Counted from the first letter of the stretch, positions 11,085-19,275 are shown. The stretch is 64,000 nt of DNA from Rhodovulum bhavnagarense (GCF_004343505.1 NZ_SLXU01000006.1:1-64000), one strand, 5' to 3'. Program-made: numbers and translations. The notes: generated from the letters alone by a model not told the origin.

Positions 11085-11573
11085 TCACTTTGCCGACGTG
11101 ATACCGTCGCCGAATTCTTTAAGGCGGGCATGGTAGTCATCCGACCGTATCCAGGTTGCAAGACGGGCCAGCAGATCGTCCAGAACACCGATATCCGTCG
11201 GGTCGAGAGGGCCAAGCAAAATAGCCTCCAACTCTTCCGACAAGGTGCCTGCCTCGGCGCGTTTGCGCGCACCGGCATCGGTGGTGTGCAATCGGAACTT
11301 GCGCGCATCCTCGTCGTCGTTCTCGCGGCGCACCAGGCCTTGCTTGATCAGGCTCTGGATGATCCGCGAGGTACGGCTGCGCTCGATATCGGCGAGTTGC
11401 ACAAGGTCCACGAAGGTGATTCCGGGCCGGTCGTTGATGATGCGCAGGGCACGAACCTCGCGGATGCTGAGACCGAGATGAGTCTTGAAGATTCCGTCAT
11501 TGGCATCGATCGCCTCCTTGGCGAGGATGTCGAGCCGGAACGTCAGTCGTTCTTTCTGGAATGGTTTTTCCAT
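11085..11573 (-). CDS. MarR family transcriptional regulator
   Basis: 162-aa winged-helix protein. The DNA-binding region is near residues 45-100: the recognition-helix stretch DIERSRTSRIIQSLIKQGLV is followed by the basic wing RRENDDEDARKFRLHTTDAG. AAAGGAG lies nine bases before the ATG. It is divergent from the MFS transporter-M20 amidohydrolase operon, with 256 bases between them, the usual arrangement for a local regulator of a transporter. The effector is unknown; a substrate of the neighbouring amidohydrolase or transporter is the natural guess. Confidence 0.88.
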   Translation of the reverse strand: MEKPFQKERLTFRLDILAKEAIDANDGIFKTHLGLSIREVRALRIINDRPGITFVDLVQLADIERSRTSRIIQSLIKQGLVRRENDDEDARKFRLHTTDAGARKRAEAGTLSEELEAILLGPLDPTDIGVLDDLLARLATWIRSDDYHARLKEFGDGITSAK

Positions 11574-11697
11574 CGTCCAAAGCTCCTTTCATGGCCCAGG
11601 AGGGAGGTGCACATCGGCGGTTTAACTAAGCCTGCCACTCGCGAACTACAACCATTGCTGGGCGCGCATAAAACCGGCCGGCAGTCTCGATTCAAAC

Positions 11698-11725
11698 TTG
11701 TTGTGATATGCAACTATTGTATAAT
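11698..11725 (+). promoter_or_regulatory. Sigma-70 promoter of the MFS-M20 operon with overlapping candidate operator
   Basis: TTGTTG (11698-11703) and a perfect TATAAT (11720-11725) are separated by 16 bases, about 105 bases before the MFS start codon. The spacer carries TTGTGATATGCAA, an imperfect palindrome typical in size for a MarR operator. The same spaced pattern TTGTTG-N-G-N11-TTG-N-A-N-AAT recurs in front of the minus-strand TRIC gene (16848-16875). Confidence 0.6.
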
Positions 11726-11829
11726 GCTACCAGAGGCAAGGAGGGGCCGGTGATTCGTCTCATTCCCGGTCCCTCCGCCACGACCTCACTCCGCTATCGC
11801 GCGCAGGCGCTGAACAAAGGATCGTCGAG

Positions 11830-13293
11830 ATGTCTGACACATCCGCACAAACCTACCAGGGGACCGACCGGCTCCTCTTTGGTATCATCATGGGCGTTCT
11901 GGCCTTTTGGCTCTTTGCCCAGACAACCCTGAACATCGCGCCGCAGATGGCGGCCGATCTTCAGATCGAGCAAAGCCTGATGAACATCGCCGTGTCGATC
12001 ACGGCCCTGTTCTCGGGCATCTTCATCGTCGTGATCGGTGGCATCGCCGACCGCATTGGCCGCGTGAAAGTGGTCATGTGGGGCTTTGTGCTGTCGATCA
12101 TCGGCTCGCTGCTCGTCGGCCTGGCTCCGGCCGGCGCCTTCGGCACCACCTTCCTGATGCTGGGCCGGATCGCACAGGGGCTGTCGGCGGCCTTCATCAT
12201 GTCGGCCAGCCTTGCGCTGGTAAAAACCTATTGGGAAGGCGCAGGCCGCCAGCGGGCGATCAGCCTTTGGTCGATGGGGTCTTGGGGCGGGTCCGGTTTC
12301 GCCGCGCTGTTCGGCGGGCTGATGGCCTCGAACATCGGCTGGCGCTGGATCTTCATCATCTCGGCCGTCGTCTCGCTGATCGGCATGTTGATGGTGCGCG
12401 GCACCCCCGAGAGCAAGGCCGAGACCAAGGGCGACTACAAGTTCGACGTCAAGGGCATTGCCAGCTTCCTGATCTCGATGGTCGCCCTGCAGGTGGTCGC
12501 GACCCAGGGTGCCAAGATCGGCTGGACCAGCCCGGTCACCCTTGGGCTTGCCGCCGTGGCCGTCGTCTTTGGCGTGATCTTCTACAATGTCGAGGTCCGC
12601 ACCAAGGCCCCCTTCGTGAACTTCAAGCTCTTCTCGAACCGCATCTATACCGGCGCCACCGTCTCGAACTTCCTGCTCAACGGGATCGCCGGGATGATCA
12701 TCGTGTCGATGCTGCTGCTGCAACTGGGCGGCGGGCTGTCGGCGCAGGCCGCGGGGATGCTGACGCTGGGCTACGCGATCACCATCGTGGCCTTCATCCG
12801 GGTCGGGGAAAAGCTGCTTCAACGGTATGGGTCGCGCAAGCCGATGCTCTGGGCCTGCCTGATATCGGGCCTGTCCATCGCGCTGCTGATGCCGACCAAC
12901 CTCATGTTGGACACCTACCGGGTGCTGGCTGTGATCTCCTACATCCTGCTGGGTCTGGGCCTTGCCTTCTACGCCACGCCCTCGACCGACGCGGCGCTGT
13001 CGAACCTGCCCGATGACCAGGCGGCGGCGGGCGCGGGGATCTACAAGATGGCCTCGTCGCTCGGTGGATCTTTCGGGGTTGCGATCTCGGCGGCCATCTT
13101 CACTGCCCTTAGCGCCAACGACGCCTCGGTGCAGTGGCTGCAAGGCGTCATCACCTTCGTCGGCCGGCAGGACAACGTGGCCATCCGCGAGGCGGCCCTG
13201 ATCGCCCTCGGGTTCAACCTGATGTTGGTCTTTGGGGCGATCCTTACCATCCTGCTGACGATCCCGGCAGGCAAGAAAGAGGCCAAATCGTAA
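11830..13293 (+). CDS. MFS transporter (14-spanner, DHA2/EmrB-like)
   Basis: 487-aa major facilitator with about 14 hydrophobic spans. MFS motif A-like GGIADRIGRVKVVMWG lies near residues 65-80. Motif C-like glycine-rich spans follow near 150-175. This architecture fits proton-driven drug or metabolite export, but DHA2-like members also import or exchange organic acids. AAAGGAT precedes the ATG. It is the first gene of a two-gene operon with the M20 amidohydrolase 66 bases downstream (GGAGG site) and is divergent from marR. The context suggests a transporter for an N-acyl amino acid or peptide handled by the amidohydrolase (inference). Confidence 0.88.
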   Translation: MSDTSAQTYQGTDRLLFGIIMGVLAFWLFAQTTLNIAPQMAADLQIEQSLMNIAVSITALFSGIFIVVIGGIADRIGRVKVVMWGFVLSIIGSLLVGLAPAGAFGTTFLMLGRIAQGLSAAFIMSASLALVKTYWEGAGRQRAISLWSMGSWGGSGFAALFGGLMASNIGWRWIFIISAVVSLIGMLMVRGTPESKAETKGDYKFDVKGIASFLISMVALQVVATQGAKIGWTSPVTLGLAAVAVVFGVIFYNVEVRTKAPFVNFKLFSNRIYTGATVSNFLLNGIAGMIIVSMLLLQLGGGLSAQAAGMLTLGYAITIVAFIRVGEKLLQRYGSRKPMLWACLISGLSIALLMPTNLMLDTYRVLAVISYILLGLGLAFYATPSTDAALSNLPDDQAAAGAGIYKMASSLGGSFGVAISAAIFTALSANDASVQWLQGVITFVGRQDNVAIREAALIALGFNLMLVFGAILTILLTIPAGKKEAKS

Positions 13294-13359
13294 CGCTCTG
13301 TCCCCTGCCGGCCAAGGCTGGCGGGGGAACCCCTCGAAACTTCTCCGCTGGAGGACGAA

Positions 13360-14520
13360 ATGAACGCCATCGTCAAGGAACTCGAACAGGACAAGGCCCT
13401 GATGGGCGAATGGTTCGAGCACATGCACCGCCACCCCGAACTGTCGATGAAAGAGGAAAAGACCGCCAAATTCATTGAAGAGACCCTGCGCAGCTTCGGT
13501 GCCTACGAGATCGAGACCGGGGTCGGGAAATTCGGCATCGTCGCCTCGATGAAAGTCGGCGACAGCGACAAGGCAATCGGGCTGCGGGCCGATTTCGACG
13601 CGCTGCCGATCCAGGAAGTCAACAATCTGCCCTACAAGTCCGAAACCCCCGGCGTCGCGCATCTGTGCGGCCATGACGGCCATACGACCATGCTTCTGGC
13701 CGCGGCAAAGCACCTGGCCGAGACCAAGAACTTCAACGGTACCGTGCGGCTGATCTTTCAGCCCGCCGAGGAAACCATGCAGGGCAGCCCGGCAATGATC
13801 GAAGATGGTCTTTTCGAGCGTTTCCCGGTCGACGCGGTTTTTGGCATGCACAACATGCCGGGGTTGGAGAAGGGCAAGCTCTACTTCACCGAGGGCGACA
13901 CCATGGCCGCGGTGGACAACTGGGAAGTCGAGATCACCGGCAAGGGCGGGCATGGCGCCTTTCCCGAACTGGCGGTGGACCCGGTCGTTGCCGGATCGTC
14001 GCTGGTGATGGCGTTGCAGACCATCGTGGCCCGTAACGTGGCCCCTTCGCATAGTGCCGTTGTCACGGTTGGCGCCTTCCAGGCCGGTCAGGCGGGCAAC
14101 GTGATCGCCCACAGCGCGATCCTGCGCCTGTCGATCCGCACCACCACGCCAGAGGATCGCAAGACCGTTCTGGGCAATGTGCGTCGGCTGGTCCAGCAGC
14201 AAAGCGAGTCCTTCGGTTGCACCGCGGAAATCCGCGAGGGCGTGCCCGGCGCGGTGCTGACCAATGACCCAGAGGAAACCCGCAAGGCCGCCCGCATCGC
14301 CCGTGACGCCTTTGGCGAGGATGAGGTATTCGAGGACGGCCCCACCTATCTGGGCTCCGAGGACTTCGCTTTCATGCTGCAAAAGCGCAAGGGGACCTAC
14401 TGCTTCCTCGGCAATGGCGACACCAGGTTCGTTCACCACCCGGAATTCGTCTTTGACAAGGACATCCTGCCGATCGGGGCGGCCTATTGGGTGGCCCTGA
14501 CCGAAGGCTATCTGCGTTAA
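13360..14520 (+). CDS. M20 family metallo-amidohydrolase (hippurate hydrolase-like)
   Basis: 386-aa zinc/manganese-dependent amidohydrolase, expected to remove an acyl group from an N-acylated amino acid or similar amide in the cytoplasm. The family signatures are all present: HRHPELS (26-32), LCGHDGHTTMLL near 100 with the metal-binding Cys-His, QPAEE near 135, GMHN near 163, dimerisation-domain GKGGHGAFPE near 195, and GSEDFAFM near 332. It is the second gene of the MarR-controlled MFS operon and is followed by a strong terminator. The exact substrate cannot be assigned. Confidence 0.9.
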   Translation: MNAIVKELEQDKALMGEWFEHMHRHPELSMKEEKTAKFIEETLRSFGAYEIETGVGKFGIVASMKVGDSDKAIGLRADFDALPIQEVNNLPYKSETPGVAHLCGHDGHTTMLLAAAKHLAETKNFNGTVRLIFQPAEETMQGSPAMIEDGLFERFPVDAVFGMHNMPGLEKGKLYFTEGDTMAAVDNWEVEITGKGGHGAFPELAVDPVVAGSSLVMALQTIVARNVAPSHSAVVTVGAFQAGQAGNVIAHSAILRLSIRTTTPEDRKTVLGNVRRLVQQQSESFGCTAEIREGVPGAVLTNDPEETRKAARIARDAFGEDEVFEDGPTYLGSEDFAFMLQKRKGTYCFLGNGDTRFVHHPEFVFDKDILPIGAAYWVALTEGYLR

Positions 14521-14537
14521 CTCCCCGCGCAGGGCCG

Positions 14538-14574
14538 AAACCCGCCCCGGAGAATATCCGGGGCGGGTTTTTTC
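14538..14574 (+). terminator. Strong intrinsic terminator after the M20 gene
   Basis: AACCCGCCCCGG / CCGGGGCGGGTT stem with loop AGAATAT, followed by a T run. It separates the MFS-M20 operon from the convergent minus-strand membrane genes. The A run on the left side would let it act in both directions. Confidence 0.9.
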
Positions 14575-14579
14575 GTGCC

Positions 14580-15263
14580 TCAGGCTGTGTCGTCTTTTGC
14601 GAACCTGGTCACGACCAAGCTGACGATGATGCCTGCAAAACCTGCGGCCACGATGTTGAAGACCTCCGAGATGGGTAGCACCAGCACTGTCGTCCCAAGG
14701 GCGACGGCGATGACGGCCCAGGCCGGACGCTTGGCGTTGAAGAAGAACATCATGAACACCGCCGCGTAAAGTGCGGGGAAGGTATAAAGCTTCAGCGCCC
14801 CGACAAGTGGTGCGGGGATCGCCGCGATGATGGCCTGACCCGCCAGCACCAGCGCCAGCACGAAGACCAGGTTGACCACGACCGAAACGCCAATCCCCAG
14901 TATGGCCGCGACCTCGGCGCGATAGCTGCCGGGTTCTGCACCTATGGCACTCTGGCAGGCGATGGTGACGGGCAGGCGCATGTTGCCGATATTGCCCGAA
15001 AGGAAGCTCATGTAATTGCCGGCCACGCCCAGCATCGGGAAATAGGCCACCGGCTCGACCAGCCAGATCACGCCCACGAAAGACGCCACGATCAGGAAGG
15101 CTGTCCAGATCACCGCGATGCCCGGCCAGCCGCCCAGCACGAAGGACAGGTAAAGAGGCACAAGCAGGCTCATCGCGAGGGCAAGCGCCAGCGATGCCTG
15201 CCCGATGCGATGTGCCGCTGGGATGTATGTGCTGCTGTAATAGCTTTCGATACGATCGGTCAT
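14580..15263 (-). CDS. Small polytopic membrane protein, partner of the DUF5058 protein
   Basis: 227-aa membrane protein with about six spans. A conserved-looking loop, FLSGNIGNMRLPVTIACQ, sits near residues 90-107. The ATG at 15263 overlaps the stop of the DUF5058 gene (ATGA), so the two are translationally coupled and probably form one complex. The frame continues open upstream, but that part is a shadow of the DUF5058 gene. It converges on the M20 amidohydrolase across a terminator. No function is known; a two-subunit carrier is possible. Confidence 0.8.
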   Translation of the reverse strand: MTDRIESYYSSTYIPAAHRIGQASLALALAMSLLVPLYLSFVLGGWPGIAVIWTAFLIVASFVGVIWLVEPVAYFPMLGVAGNYMSFLSGNIGNMRLPVTIACQSAIGAEPGSYRAEVAAILGIGVSVVVNLVFVLALVLAGQAIIAAIPAPLVGALKLYTFPALYAAVFMMFFFNAKRPAWAVIAVALGTTVLVLPISEVFNIVAAGFAGIIVSLVVTRFAKDDTA

Positions 15264-16006
15264 TCCTGCATTCCCTGCATCATGTAGACGGACACCAGGT
15301 AGCCCGCGATCACCCCCAGCAGCAGGCTGAACCCCAGCCCCCATTCCTTTAGCCAGGGGGCCACTTTTCCGAGTTGCCTGAAAACCACCATGCTGATCGC
15401 CGCGGTCGCCGCCGCCGCCAGCTTGTCGATCCCGATCAGCGGGGTGGCCGGTTTCTTGTCGAGGATCTCGTTCATCATCAGGACGAAAAAGATCACCGTC
15501 GGCGTGATCGCCCCCATGATCAGCAACGCCTGCGGGGACGATTTCCTGAGCTTGCCTTGCGCCTTGCCCAGTTGCCAGGTGAAGAACATGGTCGAGACCA
15601 GCCACCCCGCCCCGCCAAGGCACATCGCCCAAACGGCGGCCGTGAAGGCCTGCAACGTCATGTCCCCGGCGATATCCGCCCCCGCCGCCTTGGCACCGTT
15701 GCCCGCGGCGTAAAGCTCGAACACCGCCGACCCGATCACCCCGATCCGCATCAGGGTGATCGGCGCCCCGACGATGCTGATCAGGCTGATCGCGATGATG
15801 AAGATTGCAACCGCTGGCCCGATGCTGTTGATCGTCGCGGTCTTGTAGACAACGCTCTTTTCCTTGTCCGACAGGATCGAGAACCTGCCCGAGAATCTGA
15901 GCGCGAGCCTGATGAACAGGAACGCCTGCATCACCACCAGCGCCACGAGCGCCGCCGCGATCGCCCAGATGACCGGGTCATTCATGATGGACCGAAGATC
16001 GTCCAT
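15260..16006 (-). CDS. DUF5058 family membrane protein
   Basis: 248-aa membrane protein with about six hydrophobic spans, recognised as DUF5058-like from overall pattern and length. A cytoplasmic loop near residues 35-50 is followed by TINSIGPAVAIFIIAISLIS, and a central loop reads GKAQGKLRKSSPQALLIMGAITPTVIFF. It starts with MDDLRSIMNDPVIWAIAAAL and has a GGAG-type ribosome site (ACTGGAGGTG) a little upstream. It is coupled to the 227-aa membrane protein and follows the TRIC gene by 86 bases. Membrane pairs of this kind near M20 amidohydrolases suggest uptake of the amidohydrolase substrate (inference). Confidence 0.72.
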   Translation of the reverse strand: MDDLRSIMNDPVIWAIAAALVALVVMQAFLFIRLALRFSGRFSILSDKEKSVVYKTATINSIGPAVAIFIIAISLISIVGAPITLMRIGVIGSAVFELYAAGNGAKAAGADIAGDMTLQAFTAAVWAMCLGGAGWLVSTMFFTWQLGKAQGKLRKSSPQALLIMGAITPTVIFFVLMMNEILDKKPATPLIGIDKLAAAATAAISMVVFRQLGKVAPWLKEWGLGFSLLLGVIAGYLVSVYMMQGMQE

Positions 16007-16092
16007 GGGTGTCTTTCCCTTTCACTGGAGGTGCAAGAGCGCCCCCCGTTTTCATCGCGCCATTACCCGCAAGACCCCGGACGGAACGTCCC

Positions 16093-16725
16093 CTATGGCA
16101 TGTCGGCCGGCCGGCCCGGCCGCGATCTGTAGGGCGGCATCGCCCAGCCAAAACGGATCGCACCGGCCCGCGCGGTGAATGCCACCAACCCGCCAATGGC
16201 CGCATCGGCAAAAACCGGGAATCCGGCCATCCGCATGACGACGTAGCTCGCGGCGCCCAGGACCGTCGCGGTGATGTAGATTTCCTTGTGGGTAACGGCA
16301 TTCGGCTCGCCTGCCAGAACGTCACGCAGGATACCGCCCAGCGTCCCGGTCATAGCGCCGGTCATGATCGCCACGAAAGGCGATCCGGTAAGTTGCAAGC
16401 CCTTGTGCGCGCCGACCACCGCGTAGACCGACAGTGCCACTGCATCCAGCCACAACAGGACGTGATAACGCGACTCGACGAGATGGGCGGTGAAATAGAC
16501 GCCAACCGCCGTGGCCATGCAGACGACGAGATAGGCCTGCTGCTGCACCCAGAAGACAGGCACATCCAGGATCAGGTCGCGCACCGTCCCGCCCCCCACG
16601 CCCGTCAGGATCGCGAGAAAGAAAAACCCCATGATATCAAGCTGTTTACGAGATGCGGTCAAGGCCCCCGTCGCCGCGAACAGCGCAACGCCGGCGTAAT
16701 CGAACCACGCGATATAGGGGATCAT
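16093..16725 (-). CDS. Trimeric intracellular cation (TRIC) channel family protein (UPF0126)
   Basis: 210-aa membrane protein made of two repeated three-helix halves plus a seventh span. Each half has the glycine-rich kinked helix typical of prokaryotic TRIC channels: ILTGVGGGTVRDLIL near residues 44-58 and IMTGAMTGTLGGILRDVLAG near 130-149. The ATG at 16725 (MIPYIAWFDYAG) is chosen because the 38 in-frame codons upstream are arginine/proline-rich and precede the membrane domain. It heads a minus-strand series with DUF5058 and the 227-aa protein. In other bacteria, UPF0126 proteins also serve as glycine or serine carriers, which would suit the amidohydrolase context. Confidence 0.85.
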   Translation of the reverse strand: MIPYIAWFDYAGVALFAATGALTASRKQLDIMGFFFLAILTGVGGGTVRDLILDVPVFWVQQQAYLVVCMATAVGVYFTAHLVESRYHVLLWLDAVALSVYAVVGAHKGLQLTGSPFVAIMTGAMTGTLGGILRDVLAGEPNAVTHKEIYITATVLGAASYVVMRMAGFPVFADAAIGGLVAFTARAGAIRFGWAMPPYRSRPGRPADMP

Positions 16726-16837
16726 CTCGCCGCTCCTGTCTTGCGCTCGCGGGGGGCGGACAGCCACGGCACGCCGCCGCGGATGGTCCGGCCCGACGAC
16801 CCTGACACGATCGCAGTTAACATCGCAATGCTCCACC

Positions 16838-16875
16838 AAAATAGATTATTTTGCAACCATATTCATACGCAACAA
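16838..16875 (-). promoter_or_regulatory. Candidate promoter and operator upstream of the TRIC gene
   Basis: On the minus strand, TTGTTG starts at 16875 and is followed by GCGTATGAATATGG and TTGCAAAATAAT. TTGCGT (16872-16867) with an 18-base spacer gives the -10 TAATCT (16848-16843). A perfect inverted repeat AAAATA-GAT-TATTTT covers 16838-16852, over the -10 and start region, a likely repressor site. Positions match the MFS promoter motif at 11698-11725. Confidence 0.45.
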
Positions 16876-17393
16876 ATTAGACATCCACTCAGCCAGGCCA
16901 GTCATCCCCAGCACCTCTAAACCGTCCATCGCGCCAACGTTCGCGGCGACAGGGAAACTGCGCATTACCGCATCGGCCCTGTTGCAGGGCAAATCGATCC
17001 CGCGGCGATGAATGTAGTCTAATCAACGCTGCCCGACGCGATTTTGGTACCCGAAACCATGGCGTTGACCTGTAATTCGGGAATGGGATAATTGTAACGT
17101 GAGAAAGTTTTAATCCAGCGAAACTTGGATCATTGGATCGCCCAACCCGGCAAGTGGATTGGCGCTAGCACGACAACCAGGGACCTGCAACAACACAATG
17201 CGGTCGCCCTATGCATATTTTTTAGCTATTAATTCTGTGGTTAAAAATCGTCTGTGAAATTGTACAGATGTATTTTCGTACAGGTCTGTATCGGAACCTA
17301 AAAATGCACGTCGCTCACGAAATAGAGGTAGTGGAGTTCATTCGAAATAGCCGCTGACTACGCCTTTTCTCCAATACTCTTGCCACGTAGGAG
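16876..17393. other. AT-rich intergenic region without a recognised intact gene
   Basis: About 520 bases of markedly lower GC than the flanks, with many short TA-rich runs (for example ATATTTTTTAGCTATTAATTCTGTGG). The only open frame seen is an 18-codon one from the ATG at 17304. It contains the repeat at 17261-17290 and ends at the broken regulator-like frame at 17394. It marks the left side of an irregular region and may be acquired DNA. Confidence 0.5.
17261..17290. repeat. Paired GTACAG repeat, possible operator
   Basis: Two copies of a GTACAG(A/G) element, GTACAGATGTA and GTACAGGTCTGTA, are separated by TTTTC. The outer ends also form an inverted pair TACAGA...TCTGTA. The spacing suits a dimeric regulator. 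It lies about 100 bases before the broken regulator-like frame. Confidence 0.35.
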
Positions 17394-17801
17394 TTGTTGT
17401 TTCTCATTTCCGCCCTGGACGGCAACCCTGATTACGGGATCGGGGATTATATCGACATGCTCAAGAGTTCCTCTTCGAGCCGCCTTACCCTTTCAAATTT
17501 CATCCGGGATCGTATTCGCGATGGATCGCTTGAGATCGTTCCGGCCAAGAAGAAAAGCCGCAAGACACTGGTGCCCTCGCGCAAGGTCCAGATTGAACTG
17601 GACAAGTACCTGGCCCTACGAATTGGCGCCGCGGTGATTTCCTACCAACAGATCGAGCTGCGCGATGCGACCCGAAAATTGCAGGGGCCGCGGCCGAACG
17701 GCGCCACGGTCGCACCCAGCACCCGAACCGGTCCCCACGGGCAGGCCGGGGATGGCCGGATCGAACGGGGTGCCGCCTTGCCGCCCCGGCGCTCGGGATA
17801 G
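17394..17801 (+). pseudogene. Regulator-like gene remnant (C-terminal winged-helix-like fragment)
   Basis: The frame encodes ELLFLISALDGNPDYGIGDYIDML followed by SNFIRDRIRDGSLEIVPAKKKSRKTLVPSRKVQIELDKYL, which reads like the recognition helix and basic wing of a small MarR/wHTH regulator. The frame has no ATG. It begins right after a TAG at 17388, and sensible-looking codons (FSNTLAT) continue upstream of that stop, so an in-frame nonsense mutation is likely. A TTG start at 17397 is possible but sits only three bases from the nearest GGAG. The last 50 residues are proline/arginine-rich and probably not original coding sequence. Confidence 0.4.
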
Positions 17802-17837
17802 GCCCCAGGGCCCACGCGATCACGGACAGGACCGCGG

Positions 17838-18851
17838 CTAGCGCAGGGCAGGCAAGCCCCCAAGAACAAGCGCGCCATAGAAAACCCGCCCGTTCCGCAC
17901 GCGCAGCGGCAGGATCAATCGATCCTCGGGCCCGTTTCGCGCGGCCAGCCCGCCAAGCATGGCCAGAAAGAAATCCTTGAGCTCCGGGTCGACATATCCT
18001 TGATCGAGCGCAAGATCGAACAGGCTTTGCCAGTTTTGCACGCCCACCTCCAACTGGCCCGACAGCGCACCGTCCACGCCACGATCCAACTGGCCTGTCA
18101 CTTGGACCCGCGATGGCCCGATATCGAACGCGGCGCTGTCCACCACCAGCGCCACGAGATCCGGGGCACCCCGCGCCAACAGCCCGCGATCCCAGGGCGC
18201 CTCGAACAAGAGTTGCCCGCGCACCTGCATTTCGGGAATCGCGCGATATGCCTGCGGCAGATCCGCAAAGGCGGACGAGACAGCCAGCCCGCGAATCGTT
18301 ATGTCGGCCTCATAGGCCGCGCCCCCAGCCGCACCTTGCGCCAGGTTGGCCCGCACCCGATCCATCGACACCACCCCGACCTGGGCATGGCGAATCTCGA
18401 CTGCATCCGCGACCATGCTAATGTTCCCGACCGGCAGGGTCCATTCGGGCCGGAACAGAACCTTGATCCCGGCCTGTTGCGCATCGATATCCAGTACGCC
18501 ATGGCGCCCCGCGATCCGGTGCGCGCGCGACAGGTCGAGGTGGAGGTCATGGGGGCGATGGCTCTGCGCGCTGACCCGGATCGCATCGGTCGACCAGCCG
18601 CCCGCCTCATGGGCGATCGACAGGTCGTTCAGCCCCAATTCGAACCGTGCGGGATAGCCCGATACCGCGCCCCCCTCGAATCGCGCCGCCATGCCCGACA
18701 GGCGGGCCTGTTGGGCGGCGATCCGGGCGCCGCCGTGCCAGGCGAGGGCCATCGCCCCCCAATACGCAGACCACAGCACCAGCCCCAGCGCGCACAGCAC
18801 CACGAACCAGCGCAACACCCGCGCCCGCCGTCGTTTCACATCACCGCGCAC
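17838..18851 (-). CDS. DUF2125 domain-containing protein
   Basis: 337-aa protein anchored by one N-terminal membrane segment at about residues 13-33 after an arginine-rich start (MRGDVKRRRARVLR). The rest is an alphaproteobacterial DUF2125 domain of beta-strand repeats, with the family-type openings FEGGAVSGYPARFELGL near 58 and WSTDAIRVSAQSHRPHDLHLD near 84. Such proteins are predicted periplasmic and resemble lipid-transfer or AsmA-like folds in composition, but no function is established. A 38-codon membrane-peptide gene lies just upstream. Confidence 0.8.
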   Translation of the reverse strand: MRGDVKRRRARVLRWFVVLCALGLVLWSAYWGAMALAWHGGARIAAQQARLSGMAARFEGGAVSGYPARFELGLNDLSIAHEAGGWSTDAIRVSAQSHRPHDLHLDLSRAHRIAGRHGVLDIDAQQAGIKVLFRPEWTLPVGNISMVADAVEIRHAQVGVVSMDRVRANLAQGAAGGAAYEADITIRGLAVSSAFADLPQAYRAIPEMQVRGQLLFEAPWDRGLLARGAPDLVALVVDSAAFDIGPSRVQVTGQLDRGVDGALSGQLEVGVQNWQSLFDLALDQGYVDPELKDFFLAMLGGLAARNGPEDRLILPLRVRNGRVFYGALVLGGLPALR

Positions 18852-18919
18852 TGGCCGATCCCCCTACCCTGCGACAATATGCCCCGCCGAGACCATTCCG
18901 GCGGGTTTGGCACACGGAC

Positions 18920-19036
18920 CTACCACCTGTCCAACACCGGCGGGGCGGCCACAACCGGAAAATCGGGCCGGGCGATGGCCAGCATGCCACAGCACAAGAC
19001 CACCAGCCCCAGGAACAGAATGAAACGCTGGGCCAT
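18920..19036 (-). CDS. Putative 38-aa single-span membrane peptide
   Basis: ATG at 19036 to TAG at 18920. The peptide is one hydrophobic helix (FILFLGLVVLCCGMLAIA) followed by a short proline-rich tail. It lies 68 bases upstream of, and co-directional with, the DUF2125 gene. Codon use (third-position G/C) is normal. No homologue is recognised; it could be chance. Confidence 0.4.
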   Translation of the reverse strand: MAQRFILFLGLVVLCCGMLAIARPDFPVVAAPPVLDRW

Positions 19037-19074
19037 TCACGCGGTCCCCCCTGTCGATGCGGCGCTCATCGGCC

Positions 19075-19260
19075 CTACTTTTCCAACTCGGCCTTCAGCG
19101 CCTGCGCATAGGTTGCGCGCGCCGTCTGGTAGACCGCGATCTCGTTCTTCAGCCTTTTCATCTGCACTTCGAGAAACTGAAGGCTGGCCAGTTGCGCCTT
19201 GCCGTTCTCGCTGAGGTCCTCGGTGTTATAGTCGATCCCGTCGACGGTGATCTTCGGCAT
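19075..19260 (-). CDS. DUF6447 family small protein (copy 1)
   Basis: 61-aa soluble, helical protein: a short N-terminal strand region ITVDGIDYNTEDLSENGK, then a long amphipathic helix (QLASLQFLEVQMKRLKNEIAVYQTARATYAQALKAELEK). AAGAAGG precedes the ATG. It is the last of three tandem related genes; its module D(x)L..G...L...(M/I)..L.......A..Y...L..E recurs in the two upstream genes. Function unknown. The neighbourhood of type I secretion fragments hints at a link to a secreted RTX/adhesin system. Confidence 0.75.
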   Translation of the reverse strand: MPKITVDGIDYNTEDLSENGKAQLASLQFLEVQMKRLKNEIAVYQTARATYAQALKAELEK

Positions 19261-19275
19261 GTGGGCACCCTTCTT

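Noticed and set aside
11794-14439. 881-codon minus-strand open frame opposite the MFS and M20 genes
   Set aside because: Composition is His/Gln/Arg/Gly-rich with no folded segments; the plus strand carries two genes with full motifs.
17319-17346. Similarity of GGTAGTGGAG here to the tRNA-Met 3' end as a possible far attachment site
   Set aside because: Only about nine bases match and the flanks differ; not enough for an att repeat.
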